Source: Bacillota bacterium | Lineage (GTDB): Bacteria > Bacillota > Clostridia > Monoglobales > Firm-18 | Direction of reading: 5' to 3' | Assembly (NCBI GenBank): GCA_023228885.1 | Contig: JALOAJ010000001.1 | Location: 83,045 to 147,044, forward strand | DNA length: 64,000 bases | Shown here: positions 36,173 through 43,808 of the stretch, one piece after another | Position numbering within the stretch: the first letter of the stretch is position 1 | Layout of the letters: every line of letters begins with the position of its first letter | The notes under the pieces: model-generated | What the model was told of the DNA's origin: nothing | What the model saw: only the letters and a program-made list of their open reading frames with translations | Database searches by the model: none | Made by a program: the position numbers and the translations under genes

Positions 36173-36586
36173 TTATAGTTTTCCTTCTTTGGCATAAATA
36201 TCGTATGCAAGCCGCACGAACTTTTCAGGTAAATCAAGGTATTCTGCAATTTCCCAAAACTCATCATAACCTTTATAGTGCGCTTCTTTAAACTTTTCAA
36301 ATGGCAAAAACTTATAAATCGCATGTCTGTTTGCCCTGTATTCATGTCTTGAAATTAATTCATATGGGCTACAAACTTTATGGGTCGTTCCGGTAGCACA
36401 ATGTCCGTATTCGTGAGAAACAACATTAAATTCATCGTCTAATGTCGTGATTTTATCATAGTCAACAAAAACAGCAAAATCCTTTTCAATGTTAATGGTT
36501 GCGGCTTTGTGATTTGCTATATTAAGATTTTCTAAGACTATATTTTCTTTTTGTAATTCATTGTATAGGTTGGTAAGCGCCTGCAT
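36173..36586 (-). CDS. ImmA/IrrE-family metallopeptidase
   Basis: 137 residues with the zinc-protease motif HEYGH at 58-62 and a downstream YRANRHAIYKFLP helix carrying further ligands. In ICEBs1 and related phages ImmA cleaves the neighbouring XRE repressor to trigger induction. Here the gene directly follows the XRE repressor on the same strand with no gap (36586/36587), so the same pair is likely. The ATG overlaps the repressor stop region. Confidence 0.9.
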   Translation of the reverse strand: MQALTNLYNELQKENIVLENLNIANHKAATINIEKDFAVFVDYDKITTLDDEFNVVSHEYGHCATGTTHKVCSPYELISRHEYRANRHAIYKFLPFEKFKEAHYKGYDEFWEIAEYLDLPEKFVRLAYDIYAKEGKL

Positions 36587-36946
36587 TTACTCACCATCTT
36601 TCCTTTGTCGTTCCTTTCGCCTTTGATTAAATATCCGTGCCATGTCAAGTAGGTTTTCTTTATCTTCTTCTGTAAGGGTTTTTGATTCTTCGTAAAAAGC
36701 GAAGGTAAAGTCGTCGAAGGTGATGTCACTATCGGGCGGAGCAGGATTGTTTGTTTTACCGAGGAGGTAGTCAACGGATACATTGAAATAGTCGGCGATT
36801 TTAGAAAGTGTTTCACCGCTTGGAATGGTGTTCCTTTCTTGCCAGTTCACAAATGAGTTTGTTCCTAAAGACAAATCTTTTAACATTTTATTGCGTGTTA
36901 TTTTTTTCTCGCTAATCAAATTGTCTAACTTTTTTAAGAAAATCAT
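36587..36946 (-). CDS. Phage repressor, XRE/CI-type
   Basis: 119 residues. An N-terminal HTH_3 domain (~5-62) has recognition-helix region LGTNSFVNWQERNTIPSGETLSKIADYFNVSVDYLLG (shown by the pattern, residues 27-63). The C-terminal part is acidic and helical, without an S24 peptidase fold, consistent with inactivation by the ImmA-type protease rather than RecA-dependent self-cleavage. It is the second gene of the leftward lysogeny transcript and is likely to bind the palindromes between 37447 and 37547. Confidence 0.85.
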   Translation of the reverse strand: MIFLKKLDNLISEKKITRNKMLKDLSLGTNSFVNWQERNTIPSGETLSKIADYFNVSVDYLLGKTNNPAPPDSDITFDDFTFAFYEESKTLTEEDKENLLDMARIFNQRRKERQRKDGE

Positions 36947-36961
36947 GTTTAGCGTCTCCTT

Positions 36962-37363
36962 TCACTTTTCTTCAGTTAAATCAGTTGCCATAAGCTCTTC
37001 AAGTTCAGACTTTCCGTGATTTTGTATTTCTTTAATGTTGCCTGTGTTTTTGGGCTTTTTAGTTAGTAAGAAAAATAACGGGGAAACAATTCCGATGGCC
37101 ATTGTTATAACACTTTCAAAACATAAACCGACCATGCAACCATACCAAACAGGCAAACCTTTTATCGAAGAATATATAACACCTAAAAACATTGCTAAAA
37201 CAATAGTATTTAAACTCCTTAATTCGCGAGTTAATAAGCCAACAACAATTTCGACAGCCACGGCAATTCCGCCCAAAAAAACCAAGTTTGTGTGTCCTAT
37301 AAAAAAGCCAAAAAACCCTGCAACACCCAAACCAGAGGTGATTATAAACAAAATATTCGCCAC
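36962..37363 (-). CDS. Phage membrane protein, unknown function
   Basis: 133 residues, GTG start with AGGATGG upstream. Four hydrophobic segments (~3-22, 27-47, 52-70, 75-100) are followed by a charged cytoplasmic tail of ~35 residues. It is the first gene of the leftward lysogenic transcript, ahead of the repressor. This position suits a superinfection-exclusion or host-modifying protein made in the lysogen, but no family is recognised. Confidence 0.65.
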   Translation of the reverse strand: MANILFIITSGLGVAGFFGFFIGHTNLVFLGGIAVAVEIVVGLLTRELRSLNTIVLAMFLGVIYSSIKGLPVWYGCMVGLCFESVITMAIGIVSPLFFLLTKKPKNTGNIKEIQNHGKSELEELMATDLTEEK

Positions 37364-37446
37364 AATGCCACCATCCTTTTTTTGTTATTGGTTAGTTTCA
37401 CCAAACGAGGAATAGAAAATTGTGAAACATAACAATTATGCTCAGA

Positions 37447-37474
37447 TGAGGAAAAATAACATTGACATTCCTCA
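37447..37474. promoter_or_regulatory. Inverted repeat flanking the rightward -35
   Basis: TGAGGAA (37447-37453) and TTCCTCA (37468-37474), 14 bp apart, flank the -35 hexamer at 37462-37467. A repressor or activator bound here would control the early rightward promoter. Confidence 0.5.
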
Positions 37475-37490
37475 GGCGGTGAATTATAAT
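37462..37490 (+). promoter_or_regulatory. Early rightward phage promoter
   Basis: TTGACA (37462-37467), 17 bp, TATAAT (37485-37490): a perfect consensus. It reads toward the Cro-like gene at 37613 with a ~115-base leader. Confidence 0.85.
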
Positions 37491-37526
37491 ATAACCAAGT
37501 ATTAAAAACAGACACAAAAATCCCTT

Positions 37527-37547
37527 GAATAATTTATTAAATTGTTC
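37527..37547. promoter_or_regulatory. 21-bp palindromic operator candidate
   Basis: GAATAATTTA-T-TAAATTGTTC: nine of ten positions are symmetric around 37537. It lies between two promoters that face each other, just past the start point of each, the place where a repressor could block both. Confidence 0.6.
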
Positions 37548-37557
37548 TCGCAAAACA

Positions 37558-37586
37558 AGTATACATTATTTGGGGATTGATGTCAA
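37558..37586 (-). promoter_or_regulatory. Leftward lysogeny promoter
   Basis: On the minus strand TTGACA (37586-37581), 17 bp, TATACT (37563-37558). It reads toward the membrane-protein, repressor, ImmA and integrase genes, with a ~190-base leader. Confidence 0.75.
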
Positions 37587-37612
37587 TAAAAATCGAATAG
37601 GGGGTGATATGT

Positions 37613-37804
37613 TTGGGAATCGCAAGAAATGTTTTGAAGTGCAGAAACGCGCTCAATTTAACGCAAGAGGAGCTTGCAAATAAAGTTGGAGCTACACAGG
37701 TTTTTATATCTCACATTGAAAAGGGATATAAAATACCGGGGCTTGAACTGACAAAGCGAATTGCAGAAGCACTTGAAACCACGGTGGATGAATTAATAAG
37801 TTAG
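37613..37804 (+). CDS. Cro-like XRE-family regulator
   Basis: 63 residues from the TTG at 37613, chosen because AGGGGG (37599-37604) is 8 bp upstream; the GTG at 37604 lies inside that site. The whole protein is one HTH_3 domain: LTQEELANKVGATQVFISHIEKG (residues ~16-38 in pattern) then PGLELTKRIAEALETTVDELI. It is the first gene of the rightward early transcript and probably opposes the repressor at the shared operator. Confidence 0.85.
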   Translation: MGIARNVLKCRNALNLTQEELANKVGATQVFISHIEKGYKIPGLELTKRIAEALETTVDELIS

Positions 37805-37820
37805 AAAGGAGGGCAAAATC

Positions 37821-38006
37821 ATGCAACCACTTGAAACAATCACAGTAGCAGAAGCAGCAGATGTTATGAACATTTACCCACGGTTGCTAAGATACGGCTT
37901 GCAGCAAGGGAGATTTCCCTTCGGGTTTGCCGTTAAGCTTAAAAATTGGTCTTATGTGATTTACAAAGATAAGTTTTATGAGTGGGTTGAAGAAAAAGTA
38001 GGGTAG
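37821..38006 (+). CDS. Small HTH DNA-binding protein, possible excisionase
   Basis: 61 residues, ATG with AGGAGGG. ETITVAEAADVMNIYPRLLRYGLQQG is a MerR-like winged-helix start as in excisionases and Xis-like regulators, with a basic/aromatic wing (KLKNWSYVIYKDKFYEW). It lies 16 bp after the Cro-like gene. A Xis or directionality-factor role is inferred from size, fold and position. Confidence 0.6.
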   Translation: MQPLETITVAEAADVMNIYPRLLRYGLQQGRFPFGFAVKLKNWSYVIYKDKFYEWVEEKVG

Positions 38007-38021
38007 AAAGGAGCGAAGTAA

Positions 38022-38390
38022 ATGTTCATACTAAGAAAATCTTGTCTAAAAAAGATTGCCGAAAAAGACAGACAAACACAAGACTTGCGCGAATACTACC
38101 GTGGGAAATCGGAAAACCTTCTGCGGGATATTGCGAATCTGACGGCTGAAAAATGCGAACTTGAAAAAAGGTTATCAGAATCGGTTGAGGGGTTGACGCC
38201 AAAGCAAATCCACATTATTGGGGCACGAAAGAAAGGGCTTTATATTTACAGCGTTTGTCGTGGAGAAGTAATTTTAAACAATGTTCGCGTGCCCATCAGC
38301 AGTAAAAATTACGATTACGAAGCTAAAAAATTAGCCGGGATAAGGAATAAAGACATGAAAGGCTGTAAGGCTGTGAGGTGGACGCTGTGA
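38022..38390 (+). CDS. Phage hypothetical protein with coiled coil
   Basis: 122 residues, ATG with AAAGGAG upstream. Residues ~10-55 are a charged coiled coil (KKIAEKDRQTQDLREYYRGK). The rest is a small beta-rich region. No family is recognised. The stop overlaps a GTG that opens a 27-residue membrane peptide. Confidence 0.55.
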   Translation: MFILRKSCLKKIAEKDRQTQDLREYYRGKSENLLRDIANLTAEKCELEKRLSESVEGLTPKQIHIIGARKKGLYIYSVCRGEVILNNVRVPISSKNYDYEAKKLAGIRNKDMKGCKAVRWTL

Positions 38391-38470
38391 TTGGGATAAC
38401 GGTACATACATTTATAGCGGTGTTTATAGCGATACCTTTAGCACTATGGGCGGTGGTAACATGGGAATAA
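38387..38470 (+). CDS. Possible 27-residue membrane peptide
   Basis: GTG overlapping the previous stop by 4 bp (GTGA). The predicted peptide MIGITVHTFIAVFIAIPLAL.. is a single hydrophobic helix ending VVTWE. The overlap suggests translational coupling. It is too short for certainty. Confidence 0.4.
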   Translation: MIGITVHTFIAVFIAIPLALWAVVTWE

Positions 38471-38564
38471 AAAAACCGCCCACATCGGAAGTGTGAGCGG
38501 GAAGCCATAAGGGGCTTATAAAATCAGTTAGTTAAATTATATACGAAAGAAGGAAGGTTGTCAA

Positions 38565-38852
38565 ATGAAAAGTTTTCCGAACGGCGCAGAGATAGTTAAA
38601 GAGGATATCGATAATATTAAGCTATTGGGCGAAAAAGGATTGTCGCCCGCTGAAATAGTAAAAATCACAAAATGGAGTCGGTCAACAGTAGCAAGGGCGT
38701 TAAGTGGTTACTATGACGCTCGATTTGCTGAAAAAAAAGAAGAACAGAAACAGACCGCAAGCGAGGAATTAAAGGATTTAATGGCTAAAAATCTTGAAAT
38801 ACTTATTAAAATTGATGGGTTTTTGGCTAAGGAAAGCGAGGTTGTCAAATGA
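38565..38852 (+). CDS. Phage HTH protein
   Basis: 95 residues. LGEKGLSPAEIVKITKWSRSTVARAL (residues ~22-47) is a helix-turn-helix like that of resolvase or transposase tails. The C-terminal half is a charged helix (EKKEEQKQTASEELKDLMAKN). It probably binds DNA. The AAGGAAGG ribosome site is adjacent. Its start region (21 bp) is repeated exactly at the next gene. Confidence 0.6.
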   Translation: MKSFPNGAEIVKEDIDNIKLLGEKGLSPAEIVKITKWSRSTVARALSGYYDARFAEKKEEQKQTASEELKDLMAKNLEILIKIDGFLAKESEVVK

Positions 38853-39154
38853 AAAGTTTAAAAACATTAATAGATGAATATATCAGCGCAAATAAAGCGA
38901 CACAGAAAATTGTTGACGAAATAGATAAAAAGTATGATGTTTGCATAGTTGACCCTGATAAACAGGTTCACATAGTAGGGTACTACGGCAACGAAGAATG
39001 GGAAAAAGTAAAAGAGGCTTACGGTGTTGCAGAAACTGAATTTATCGGCAGAAACGACACGGCTTACAAAACGAAAGAAAGCTTTGTTGTAAACGGTGTG
39101 GAATTTTTAAGACTTTTAAAAGAGGACCCGCGAGAGGAGCAGAACGATGAATAA
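38849..39154 (+). CDS. Phage hypothetical protein
   Basis: 101 residues, ATGA overlap with the gene before. It is acidic and mixed alpha/beta, with ATQKIVDEIDKKYDVCIVDPD at the N-terminus. No family is recognised. It is part of the unbroken early transcript. Confidence 0.6.
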   Translation: MKSLKTLIDEYISANKATQKIVDEIDKKYDVCIVDPDKQVHIVGYYGNEEWEKVKEAYGVAETEFIGRNDTAYKTKESFVVNGVEFLRLLKEDPREEQNDE

Positions 39155-39407
39155 ATATATTTTCACCTTTGGTTGCGGACAAAAATTGGCGGGCTTTTGT
39201 CAGCCGATTTATGCAAAGGATTACACAACAGCACGACAAAGAATGGTTGATATACACGGCAGCAATTGGAGCATGTCGTATACAGAAGAAGAATGGGAAG
39301 CGGCAAAGGAAAAGCTACGGTCTATAATGTTTCCGGTCGAAAAGGAGTTAGAGCCGATTAAAGTTTATGAAGAGGACAAGCCCGGAAAGGAGCAGCCTAA
39401 TGGATAA
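39147..39407 (+). CDS. Phage hypothetical protein
   Basis: 86 residues, overlapping both neighbours by 8 bp. It starts MNKYIFTFGCGQKLAGFCQP and includes YTTARQRMVDIHGSNWSMSY, a pattern common in small clostridial phage proteins of unknown role. Confidence 0.6.
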   Translation: MNKYIFTFGCGQKLAGFCQPIYAKDYTTARQRMVDIHGSNWSMSYTEEEWEAAKEKLRSIMFPVEKELEPIKVYEEDKPGKEQPNG

Positions 39408-39609
39408 TTTTAAACAAGCTGAACGAATATATCACACCGAAGATTTAAAAGACCCGACTATCATAGGTAACTGCGTAAATTGCTTAGAAAACAAAAAGAC
39501 ATTTACCGTATTGACTGAAGATTACGAAGCGTACATAGATTGTGAAGGCAACCTTTTTTGTTCGACTGAATGCGCATTGGAATTTCACGATGTGAAAGAA
39601 GTTGAATAA
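39400..39609 (+). CDS. Phage small zinc-binding-like protein
   Basis: 69 residues from the ATG at 39400, chosen for AAAGGAG ~8 bp upstream rather than the in-frame ATG at 39367. CVNCLENK and FCSTECALEFHD form a probable four-cysteine treble-clef zinc site. Function unknown. Confidence 0.6.
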   Translation: MDNFKQAERIYHTEDLKDPTIIGNCVNCLENKKTFTVLTEDYEAYIDCEGNLFCSTECALEFHDVKEVE

Positions 39610-39611
39610 TT

Positions 39612-40394
39612 ATGAGTTTTATATTAACTGCTGAAAACTATCATTCCACCGAAGCAAACAAACGCTTTATGTCGGTGTCGCAATACAAAGACTTTATACA
39701 ATGCGAGGCTATGGCGTTAGCTAAAATTAATGGGGAGTATAAACAAGAAAACACAACTGCTCTTTTGGTAGGCAGCTATGTTGACGCTCATTTTGAAGGC
39801 ACTCTTGACATATTTAAAGCTAAACACCCGGAAATATTCTTAAAGTCCGGTGACTTAAAAGTAGATTACATCAATGCCGAAGAAATAATAAACCGTCTCG
39901 AAAACGATGAACTGTTTATGCTTTTTATGTCAGGGGAAAAACAGGTTATAAAAACTGGGGAAATTGACGGTGTGCCTTTTAAGATTAAAATCGATAGCTT
40001 GTTTCCGAACAAAATTGTTGATTTAAAATGTATGCGCTCTTTAGAACCTATTATGGGAAAAAGCTTTATTGAACATTGGAGCTATGATATACAGCTTGCG
40101 GTGTATCAAGAAGTGTTTGGCGGGAAATTGCCTGTTTATATTGCCGCCGCAACAAAGGAACCTGTAACAAACCTTGAAATAATACATATTCCTCAATGGC
40201 GGCTTGATGAATGTTTGGGTTATTTAAAACAGGATTTACCGCACATTACAAAGGTTAAATTAGGTGAAATCCCTGCCGAACGGTGCGGCATATGTGATTA
40301 TTGCAAGCAAACTAAGGTGTTGACAGCTCCGATTAGTTTTGAAGATGTTGGGTTTAGCACAAAACAAATAAAGATGATGAGAGGGGAGAACTAA
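39612..40394 (+). CDS. PD-(D/E)XK exonuclease-like protein (exodeoxyribonuclease VIII-type)
   Basis: 260 residues. Motifs of the phage PDDEXK nuclease family are clear: GSYVDAHFEG (54-63), KIKIDSLFPNKIVDLKC with Asp128, Asp137 and Lys139, and the motif IV helix YDIQLAVYQE. A C-terminal CGICDYC cluster may bind metal. With the AAA ATPase, HD protein and DUF669 protein next to it, it forms a phage recombination/replication cassette; it should resect DNA ends. Confidence 0.8.
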   Translation: MSFILTAENYHSTEANKRFMSVSQYKDFIQCEAMALAKINGEYKQENTTALLVGSYVDAHFEGTLDIFKAKHPEIFLKSGDLKVDYINAEEIINRLENDELFMLFMSGEKQVIKTGEIDGVPFKIKIDSLFPNKIVDLKCMRSLEPIMGKSFIEHWSYDIQLAVYQEVFGGKLPVYIAAATKEPVTNLEIIHIPQWRLDECLGYLKQDLPHITKVKLGEIPAERCGICDYCKQTKVLTAPISFEDVGFSTKQIKMMRGEN

Positions 40395-40395
40395 T

Positions 40396-41067
40396 ATGGC
40401 AGTAGCTTTGATTTATGGTAAGAGTGGTGCAGGGAAAACAGTTAATTCTACATTGACAGAAGGCAAAAACCTGTTAATGGATAGTGATAATTCGAGCGTG
40501 GTACTTAAAAACTTTGAACGGCCGAACACGGAAATTATCAAAATTCCGAAAATTCTTCAGCAGCAAGACAACCCTGCCGACAATGATTATTTTATTAAAC
40601 AGTTTGAAACGACGGCAAACTCTAAAAAGCATGAAAACATTATTATTGATAATCTTACTGACATTATAGACAGGTGGCTTTTGGAGCTTGGAGAAGTCGG
40701 CAAAAATAGGGGTGTTGCCTCGCAGATGGATTATCAGGTTGTGTATTACGGCATCAAGCGATTAGTGAGAGCCGCAACGCTTGTTGATGTTAATGTAATT
40801 TTCAATGCATGGCAAGATACATATGCGATTACAAAAGCTGACGGAACACAGATAAGCATGGTAAGCCCTAAGTTGCCGCAGAAAATTCTTGAAAACATAT
40901 GCGGACTTGCAAACATTGTGGCAAAGATAGAAACCGTAGAAGTTGAAGGTAAGCAAATATGGTTTTATCGTTTGCAAGGAAGTGAAACGGTATATGCGAA
41001 AGACCAGTTATATTGCAGAAAGACTTGCAAGCCGGAAGATATATTCAACGGGAAAGGGGTTAAGTGA
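40396..41067 (+). CDS. Phage AAA-family ATPase (AAA_24-like)
   Basis: 223 residues. Walker A GKSGAGKT is at 8-15 and a Walker B-like strand, HENIIIDNLTDI, near 77-88. The fold resembles the RecA/Sak4-like nucleotide-binding proteins encoded beside exonuclease and DUF669 genes in many phages, where they promote single-strand annealing or strand exchange. It starts 1 bp after the previous stop and overlaps the next gene. Confidence 0.8.
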   Translation: MAVALIYGKSGAGKTVNSTLTEGKNLLMDSDNSSVVLKNFERPNTEIIKIPKILQQQDNPADNDYFIKQFETTANSKKHENIIIDNLTDIIDRWLLELGEVGKNRGVASQMDYQVVYYGIKRLVRAATLVDVNVIFNAWQDTYAITKADGTQISMVSPKLPQKILENICGLANIVAKIETVEVEGKQIWFYRLQGSETVYAKDQLYCRKTCKPEDIFNGKGVK

Positions 41068-41648
41068 TGAAAGAAAAGTTTATATCCCTTTGTAACAAAA
41101 ATATTGAGCGCGCGGGAATAGATAAACTTCTTACATGGTTAGATACTACTGATTTTTATACTGCGCCGGCAAGCACGAGATTTCATGGTTCACATGAAGG
41201 CGGTTTAGTTGAGCATTCGCTGGCTGTATTTGAAAACATGAAAAGCGGTATAAAGATATCAGCTGAAAACGAAAGTGTCGCTATCGTTAGTTTGTTTCAC
41301 GACCTATGCAAAGTTAATTTTTATGTACCGGAATGGAGAAACAAAAAGGTTTATTCCGAAAACGGCAGTAAGCGTGACGAGGGCGGTAGGTTTGATTGGG
41401 AAACGGTACAAGGATATTCGGTGGATGACCAATTTCCCTACGGTCATGGCGAAAAATCGGCTTATATAGTGGGGCTGTTTATGAAACTAACCGTCGATGA
41501 ACTTATGGCAATCAGATGGCATATGGGTGGTTTTGACGATAGCATCAAGGGCGGTAGCTATGCTTTAGGTAATGCATTTGAAAAGTATCCCCTTGCTTTA
41601 GAACTACATATAGCAGATTTGAGAGCAACTTATATTGATAAGAAGTAA
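41067..41648 (+). CDS. HD-domain phosphohydrolase
   Basis: 193 residues. The metal-site motifs are in order: HEGGLVEHS (His50), FHDLCK (His78-Asp79, Lys82), GHGEKSA near 136 and IRWHMGG near 155. This form of HD protein is frequent in phage replication blocks and may act on nucleotides or oligonucleotides; the substrate cannot be told. TGATG overlap with the ATPase gene indicates coupling. Confidence 0.8.
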   Translation: MKEKFISLCNKNIERAGIDKLLTWLDTTDFYTAPASTRFHGSHEGGLVEHSLAVFENMKSGIKISAENESVAIVSLFHDLCKVNFYVPEWRNKKVYSENGSKRDEGGRFDWETVQGYSVDDQFPYGHGEKSAYIVGLFMKLTVDELMAIRWHMGGFDDSIKGGSYALGNAFEKYPLALELHIADLRATYIDKK

Positions 41649-41684
41649 AAATAAAAACCATTAATTTAAGGAGGAATAATTAAA

Positions 41685-42164
41685 ATGGCTATTAATTGGC
41701 AATTTAACGCAGACAATTACGAAGAAAGAAGTTTTGAGGTTTTACCAATAGGCGACTATCGTATAAGGGTTGAGAAAGCGGAACAAGGGAAATCAGCAAA
41801 AGGAAATGATTTAGTTAAACTAACCTTTGCAGTATCTGGTAAAAATACAAGGTTATTTCATTATATAACTTTTTTACCGAATAACCCGGAAGCGACAGAC
41901 CAAATGCTTGGTGATTTCTGGGATAGCTTTCAAATTGCGCATGGCAATTTAGAACCGTCAACATGGATTGGAAAAGTAGGAGCGTGCCGGACTAAGCACG
42001 AAGAATACGAAGGCGAAAAGCAACACAAGGTAGCATATTTCAAAAAGCCTAATCAGGTTGAAAAACTGCCCCCATGGGTTGAGTCGAGCAGTGTGCATAC
42101 TCAACCGGTGCCACCACCGACAGACGCTGATGTGCCGTTTGATATGGACGATATACCGCTGTAA
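41685..42164 (+). CDS. DUF669-type phage protein, probable ssDNA-binding protein
   Basis: 159 residues with the DUF669 pattern MAINWQFNADNYEE..EVLPIGDYRIRVEKAEQGKSAKG..LVKLTFAVSG and a later IGKVGACRTKHEEYEGEKQHKVAYF. The tail is proline-rich and ends DVPFDMDDIPL, close to the acidic DDDIPF tip by which SSB recruits partner proteins. Together with the neighbouring nuclease and ATPase this supports an SSB-like role. The AAGGAGG ribosome site is strong. Confidence 0.78.
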   Translation: MAINWQFNADNYEERSFEVLPIGDYRIRVEKAEQGKSAKGNDLVKLTFAVSGKNTRLFHYITFLPNNPEATDQMLGDFWDSFQIAHGNLEPSTWIGKVGACRTKHEEYEGEKQHKVAYFKKPNQVEKLPPWVESSSVHTQPVPPPTDADVPFDMDDIPL

Positions 42165-43498
42165 TGAAATTTAGAAACTATCAATCTGATTTGTTGCGCA
42201 AGGTTCATAAAACTTTTGTCGCAGATTATAAGCGGATTGTAGCGGTGTTACCATGCGGCGCAGGAAAAACAGTTATATTTGCATTTATGGCAGCCAGTTC
42301 ACAAAAGAAAAATAAAACGGTTTGGTTTTTGGTGCACAGAAAAGAACTGTTAGACCAAACGATTGACACATTTGACAGGCTTGGGATAGAGCGAAAAACG
42401 ATACATATTGGTATGGTTAAAACATATTCAAATAATTTACACAAATATCCTAAGCCTGATTTTATTGTGTTCGATGAGTGTCATTTTTCTATGGCTACTA
42501 CATGGCAGAAAATCATAAACGCATATCCCGATGTGCCGATAGTCGGACTAACTGCCACGCCTTGCAGGTTGGACGGCAAACCCTTAAACGCCACTTATGA
42601 TAATTTAATTGTGGGCATTTCAATGAAGCAATTAATTAGAGAAGGCTTTTTAGCAGACTACAAATATTATGCGCCTACCGTTGCAGACCTTAAAGGTTTG
42701 AAAAAATCCAAAGGCGATTATGACACTAAGCAACAAGAAATTGTTTTATCTCAAAGGGCTATATTTGGCGATGTTATCAAACATTACAAAGAATTAGCGG
42801 ACGGTAAGCAGGCTATTTGTTACTGCTCTACAATTAAGCATTCCGAGGCAATGGCGGCTGAATTTCAAGCGGCAGGAATAAAAGCTGTGCATTTTGACGG
42901 CAATACTCCGAAAAAGGAACGAGCGGAAATTATAAAAAGGTATCGAAACAAAGAAATAACTATTCTGTGCAATGTAAATTTAATCGCAGAAGGTTTTGAT
43001 GTACCGGATTGCCATTGTTGTATTATGCTTCGGAAAACTGCTTCAACAGCGCTATTTATTCAGCAGTCAGGCAGGGCTTTAAGGCCGCAGGAAAATAAAA
43101 CTGCAATCGTTATAGACCATGTCGGAAATTACATCGAACATGGAATGCCTGATGATGACAGAGAATGGAGTTTAACCGGGAAGCTAAAAGCAAACAACCG
43201 CTTTAACGAAAAAGGCGAACTGGTCGTTCGACAATGCTTACAATGTTTCGGTACATTTAAAACTGCTCCGATGTGTCCGTATTGCGGATGGGTTTATGAA
43301 CCTACAACAGAGGAAATAAAACAGTACAAAGAAATTGAGTTGCAGGAAATACGGCAAGCAGATATTAAAAGGGTTGAAGGATATAAGTCGCCTGATGAAT
43401 GTACTACTCGGCAAGAACTGGCTGATTATGCAAAGATACATGGATATAAGCCAGGGTGGATGTGGCATCAGGCGCAAGCAAGAGGTATTTATCGATGA
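42164..43498 (+). CDS. DEAD/DEAH-box (SF2) DNA helicase
   Basis: 444 residues. Motif I PCGAGKT (30-36), Ia FLVHRKELLDQT, II DECH (104-107), III GLTATP, V EGFDVPD near 280, VI QQSGRALRP near 307. A C-terminal CLQCFGTFKTAPMCPYCGW zinc ribbon (~350) may bind DNA. It overlaps its neighbours by 1 bp and 4 bp. It is likely to unwind phage DNA during replication or recombination, working with the VRR-NUC nuclease encoded next. Confidence 0.9.
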   Translation: MKFRNYQSDLLRKVHKTFVADYKRIVAVLPCGAGKTVIFAFMAASSQKKNKTVWFLVHRKELLDQTIDTFDRLGIERKTIHIGMVKTYSNNLHKYPKPDFIVFDECHFSMATTWQKIINAYPDVPIVGLTATPCRLDGKPLNATYDNLIVGISMKQLIREGFLADYKYYAPTVADLKGLKKSKGDYDTKQQEIVLSQRAIFGDVIKHYKELADGKQAICYCSTIKHSEAMAAEFQAAGIKAVHFDGNTPKKERAEIIKRYRNKEITILCNVNLIAEGFDVPDCHCCIMLRKTASTALFIQQSGRALRPQENKTAIVIDHVGNYIEHGMPDDDREWSLTGKLKANNRFNEKGELVVRQCLQCFGTFKTAPMCPYCGWVYEPTTEEIKQYKEIELQEIRQADIKRVEGYKSPDECTTRQELADYAKIHGYKPGWMWHQAQARGIYR

Positions 43499-43806
43499 AT
43501 GAAGCGGATTTAATGAATTCTATAAGAATTGCTTTAACGAAATATGCAATGGTTTTCAGGGTTAATGTAGGCTCGGGAAAAACCGTTGACGGCAGGTTTT
43601 TTTCAACCGGGGTGCCGAAAGGTTATTCGGATTTGTCCGGACACAGAAAATCAGACGGAAAAGCGTTTTATTTTGAAGTTAAAACAGAAAAAGGAAGAAT
43701 AAGAAAAGAGCAAGCGCACTTTTTAAAAGTCATGAAAAGTACCGGAGCGATAACCGGTATAGTTAGAAGTGTGGAAGAAGCGGTTAAATTGATTGAAGGG
43801 GGTTGA
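43495..43806 (+). CDS. VRR-NUC domain nuclease
   Basis: 103 residues from the ATG at 43495 (ATGA overlap with the helicase stop). VGSGKTVDGRFFSTGVPKGYSDLSG..AFYFEVKTEKGRIRKEQAHFLKVMKSTG shows the VRR-NUC (PD-(D/E)XK) core with Asp of GYSDL and the EVK catalytic pair. Such stand-alone enzymes accompany phage helicases and cut branched DNA. Confidence 0.85.
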   Translation: MNEADLMNSIRIALTKYAMVFRVNVGSGKTVDGRFFSTGVPKGYSDLSGHRKSDGKAFYFEVKTEKGRIRKEQAHFLKVMKSTGAITGIVRSVEEAVKLIEGG

Positions 43807-43808
43807 CT

